Assembly: GCA_024734555.1 (NCBI GenBank)
Contig: JANPWX010000163.1
Coordinates: 658,918 to 722,917 of the forward strand
DNA from: Trochalopteron elliotii
Taxonomy: Eukaryota; Chordata; Aves; Passeriformes; Leiothrichidae
Reading direction: 5' to 3'
Length of the DNA: 64,000 nucleotides
The notes beneath the pieces are model-generated. The model worked only from the letters and a program-made list of their open reading frames with translations. It did not search any database and was not told the origin of the DNA. How positions within the stretch are numbered: the first letter of the stretch is position 1; every line of letters starts with the position of its first letter. Below are positions 61,621 to 64,000 of the stretch, in pieces. The position numbers were made by a program, and so were the translations under genes.

Positions 61621-63389
61621 TCCAGGTTAAATAAGCTGATCTATGAGCACTCAGCAGAGGAGTATAGAAAATTATATTAATAAATATGAAAAGACACTTG
61701 TGTGTCTATTTTCTGTGTTACAAAGAACCTGGGAGAATGCCCTAAGCCCTTGCAGCAACAATGCCCTGGCCTGCCCCTTGCAAAGAGTTTGTGTAAAACT
61801 GGTTTCATTTCACCTGCACATGGCACAGTTGGGAGTCCTCTCCTTGTTGAAGAATATAATATACCATCATATTTTGATCAAAATAAATGCATTTTATATT
61901 TCTGGAATGAGTCAAATCCTTTGCAGAGAAGTGAACAAAAATAAAGGCTGTGCAATGTTAAGCTGTTTTACAAAAAGTGTTTACAATCTCAATAAAGTAA
62001 GAAAAGAACATCCTGTTTTACAACACCTTCCAAGCATGCTCCTGGTAACAGACTGTGAGCTCAGACACCATGTTAATATTGAAAGAGGTGATGACTTTAG
62101 CTTATTCCATATCAAAGGCTAACTGTAATAAAATACCACTTTCATTCTTTATTGGTTTCACATGTATCCATCTTTCAATTAAAAAGACACTGATGAAAAT
62201 GCACAAAATGTTCTCTATGCTCCTACGCTTTTATGATAATGCAGGTATATGCCTAGATGTGTAGATCTGCAACTGAATTTGACCTTATTTAAAGTAAAGC
62301 AGAGAATTTCAAATTGTCACTTATTTACTGTGTCTCTCAAACAGCTATTCCCTACCTCCAAGCATTTGCATAGTCACCACGTGTCTACATCTATACACAA
62401 ATAGCAGTGGGAAATTTTTAGAATTTATAGCGCTCCTACAAAACACTTTAACTTTGGTGAACTTGGCTTGTTTTGAATATAAAAAGAATCCCTCAAAAGC
62501 CACTAAACCCATTTTGGACAGATCTGTTTAGATTCCTGAGTGCTTTACCAAGAGACTCAGTTCATCTGGAGTGTGGCACAGCATTGTGCCCACAAAAAGG
62601 CAAAGACGTGGCCATAAATACCATCCAAGGCATGCATGAACAATGGATAAACAACTCTCCCATCTACCTGCCACATGAGCCATGTTCACACTCATAGGGT
62701 TGAGGGCTGTCATTGACCCAAGGAGACACATGGCACGACCAGTGTGCAGTGAGATGTTCATTAGGATCCAGTGCATTGTGAACTAGGGAAATGCACAAAA
62801 ACCCTGCTGCCCCTTGGATGGGACCAGCGGTCTGCCCAGAAGAATTCCTCTCAGGAAGATACTGCACTCTGTATTAATTAATGCTGTCTGTCTTCTGCAC
62901 TGACCTTCACACACCCTGGGAGCACAAATTCTGAAGGGTATAAAGCAATTAAAATGTGCTGTCTGCTCCTTATGGAATGAGAGGAAGGAAACTCATCAGG
63001 TTACAAAGAGTCCAAAAAAAGACACACATCTGCTCATGTCGTCATCAGCTCTCGGGGTGAGCAGTTGGAGGATTCTCGGCTCATAGTTCAGATTGCAAAC
63101 ACAGGGGGACCAGCCCCATGGGAATTCATGCAATAGAAAGCTGAAGAAGAAGCCTGCATTACTATATATATATATTCACAATTTTTACAATGATGCAAAT
63201 AGCTGATAAAACAAGAAGAGGCCTCATGGCCACTTCTTGAGTAACAACAAAGAGGTCAATGGAGTTAGATCAGGAGTCAATTTAGCCCAGAATATTACCA
63301 TCTGGTGATCAAAAAAAGAATGGTCCTAAAATGAACTTCAAATAATAGCATTTATGGGGGGGAAAAAAAAGGACATGTGCTATTTGAAT
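61621..63389. other. Non-coding DNA, no gene recognised
   Basis: No gene is recognised. The 159-codon plus-strand frame at 61,643-62,122 has no domain or membrane pattern I can name and is treated as chance. Confidence 0.5.
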
Positions 63390-63485
63390 GCATAATGGAG
63401 TTACGATTAAGAAGGAAAATTATAATTGAGGACCAAAGATAACGTAATCTACATTATTGTAATGTGAATTATAATTGGCATAAAG
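63390..63485. promoter_or_regulatory. Cluster of ATAATTG/TAAT homeodomain-type sites
   Basis: Within about 95 bp there are GTTACGATTAAG, AATTATAATTGAGG, GTAATCTACATTATTGTAATG and GAATTATAATTGGC. This gives a near-duplicated TATAATTG site and several TAAT cores. Such homotypic clusters can be enhancers, but AT-rich DNA gives many by chance. Confidence 0.22.
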
Positions 63486-63621
63486 ACACAAAACAGGGAC
63501 ATGCAACAGGCATTCTGCAGACTATTTTCAAAATAGAATGTGCTATAAATTAACAACTGTTAAGTGTAGGTGTCCCAACCTTAGAAAGGCTTAGGAATGC
63601 TGTTTAGTTTCTTTCCTAAAA

Positions 63622-63856
63622 AATCACAGAATCACGTAATAGTTAGGGCTGGAATGGACCTCTGGAGATCTTCTCTAGTCCAACTCCCTGCCAAGGCAGG
63701 TTCACCTGGAGCAGGTGACACAGGTGGGTCAGGTGGGTTTGAAGGTCTCCAGAGAGGTTCCCTGGCCTCCCTGGGCATCTGTCCCAGTGCTCTGCCACCC
63801 TTGGTGGAGAGTTCTTCCTCACGTTGATATGGAACTTCTTGTGTTTGTGACCATTA
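63622..63856 (-). mobile_element. CR1 LINE 3' fragment, minus strand
   Basis: From the left, the sequence is the complement of the CR1 3' end: AATCACAGAATCACGTAATA, then GTTAGGGCTGGAATGGACC, GGAGATCTTCTCTAGTCCAA, GTGCTCTGCCACCCTTGG and GGAACTTCTTGTGTTTGTG. All these blocks occur in this order in CR1 3' ends. About 235 bp remain. Opposing frames over it are not genes. Confidence 0.9.
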
Positions 63857-64000
63857 CTTTTGGAAGTTTGCAAAAATGTTCTGGTTCGTTGAAATAAAAG
63901 CCTTTATAAATTTGTATCTGGTATGAAAAAAATTTTTACAGTTTGAGAACAGAATTTCCTCTGAAAACAACTGATATGCTGATCATATCCAGTGGATGTT
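63857..64000. other. AT-rich non-coding end of window
   Basis: No recognised feature. Confidence 0.6.

Noticed and set aside
61643..62122. 159-codon plus-strand frame
   Set aside because: No recognisable domain or codon signal, and a second 80-codon frame overlaps it. Probably chance.
1..64000. CRISPR arrays, bacterial operons, toxin systems or phage genes
   Set aside because: No regularly spaced direct repeats with spacers, no ribosome-binding or operon structure, and the repeats are vertebrate CR1 and LTR elements.

Overview
The window looks like vertebrate, specifically avian and probably songbird, non-coding DNA. It is AT-rich with long stretches free of credible coding sequence. Its recognisable repeats are almost all 5'-truncated CR1 LINEs, several with the CR1 3' signature (ATTCTATG-type terminal repeat, or its reverse complement). 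There is also a solo LTR whose termini and U5 sequence resemble songbird endogenous-retrovirus LTRs. I found no complete protein-coding gene, no rRNA or tRNA, no CRISPR and no bacterial operon structure. The reading frames in the window are short, mostly opposed by equally long antisense frames, and fit chance or decayed LINE reverse transcriptase.

Layout: 1-7.0 kb is AT-rich sequence with no recognised gene. At 7.1-7.75 kb there is an isolated GC/CpG-rich block that runs into an AT-rich stretch dense in homeodomain-type core motifs, a candidate cis-regulatory element. From 13.3 to 17.6 kb lies the main repeat cluster: a minus-strand CR1 interrupted by a 636-bp LTR, then a plus-strand CR1 ending in its own 3' terminal repeat. 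At 19.9-21.0 kb there is an unclassified sequence with diverged internal duplications. At 24.2-24.4 kb is a relic resembling an ancient L2/MIR-type tail. At 25,575-26,362 is a solo LTR with a perfect 5-bp target duplication. From 27 to 28.4 kb, 35-39 kb, 42 kb and 47.6-48.3 kb the sequence has the texture of conserved non-coding elements; one possible exon is flagged at about 48.1 kb. Further CR1 pieces lie at 29.6, 33.4, 57.6 and 63.6 kb, and a probable older L2/L3-like LINE relic at 61.1-61.6 kb. Microsatellites include a TTCC tract near 60.2 kb and a 15-C run near 52.5 kb.

The most natural reading is an intergenic gene desert or the inside of a very large intron. The repeat history can be partly ordered: CR1 insertion first, then LTR insertion into it. 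Regulatory calls are inferences from base texture only, because no alignment could be made.
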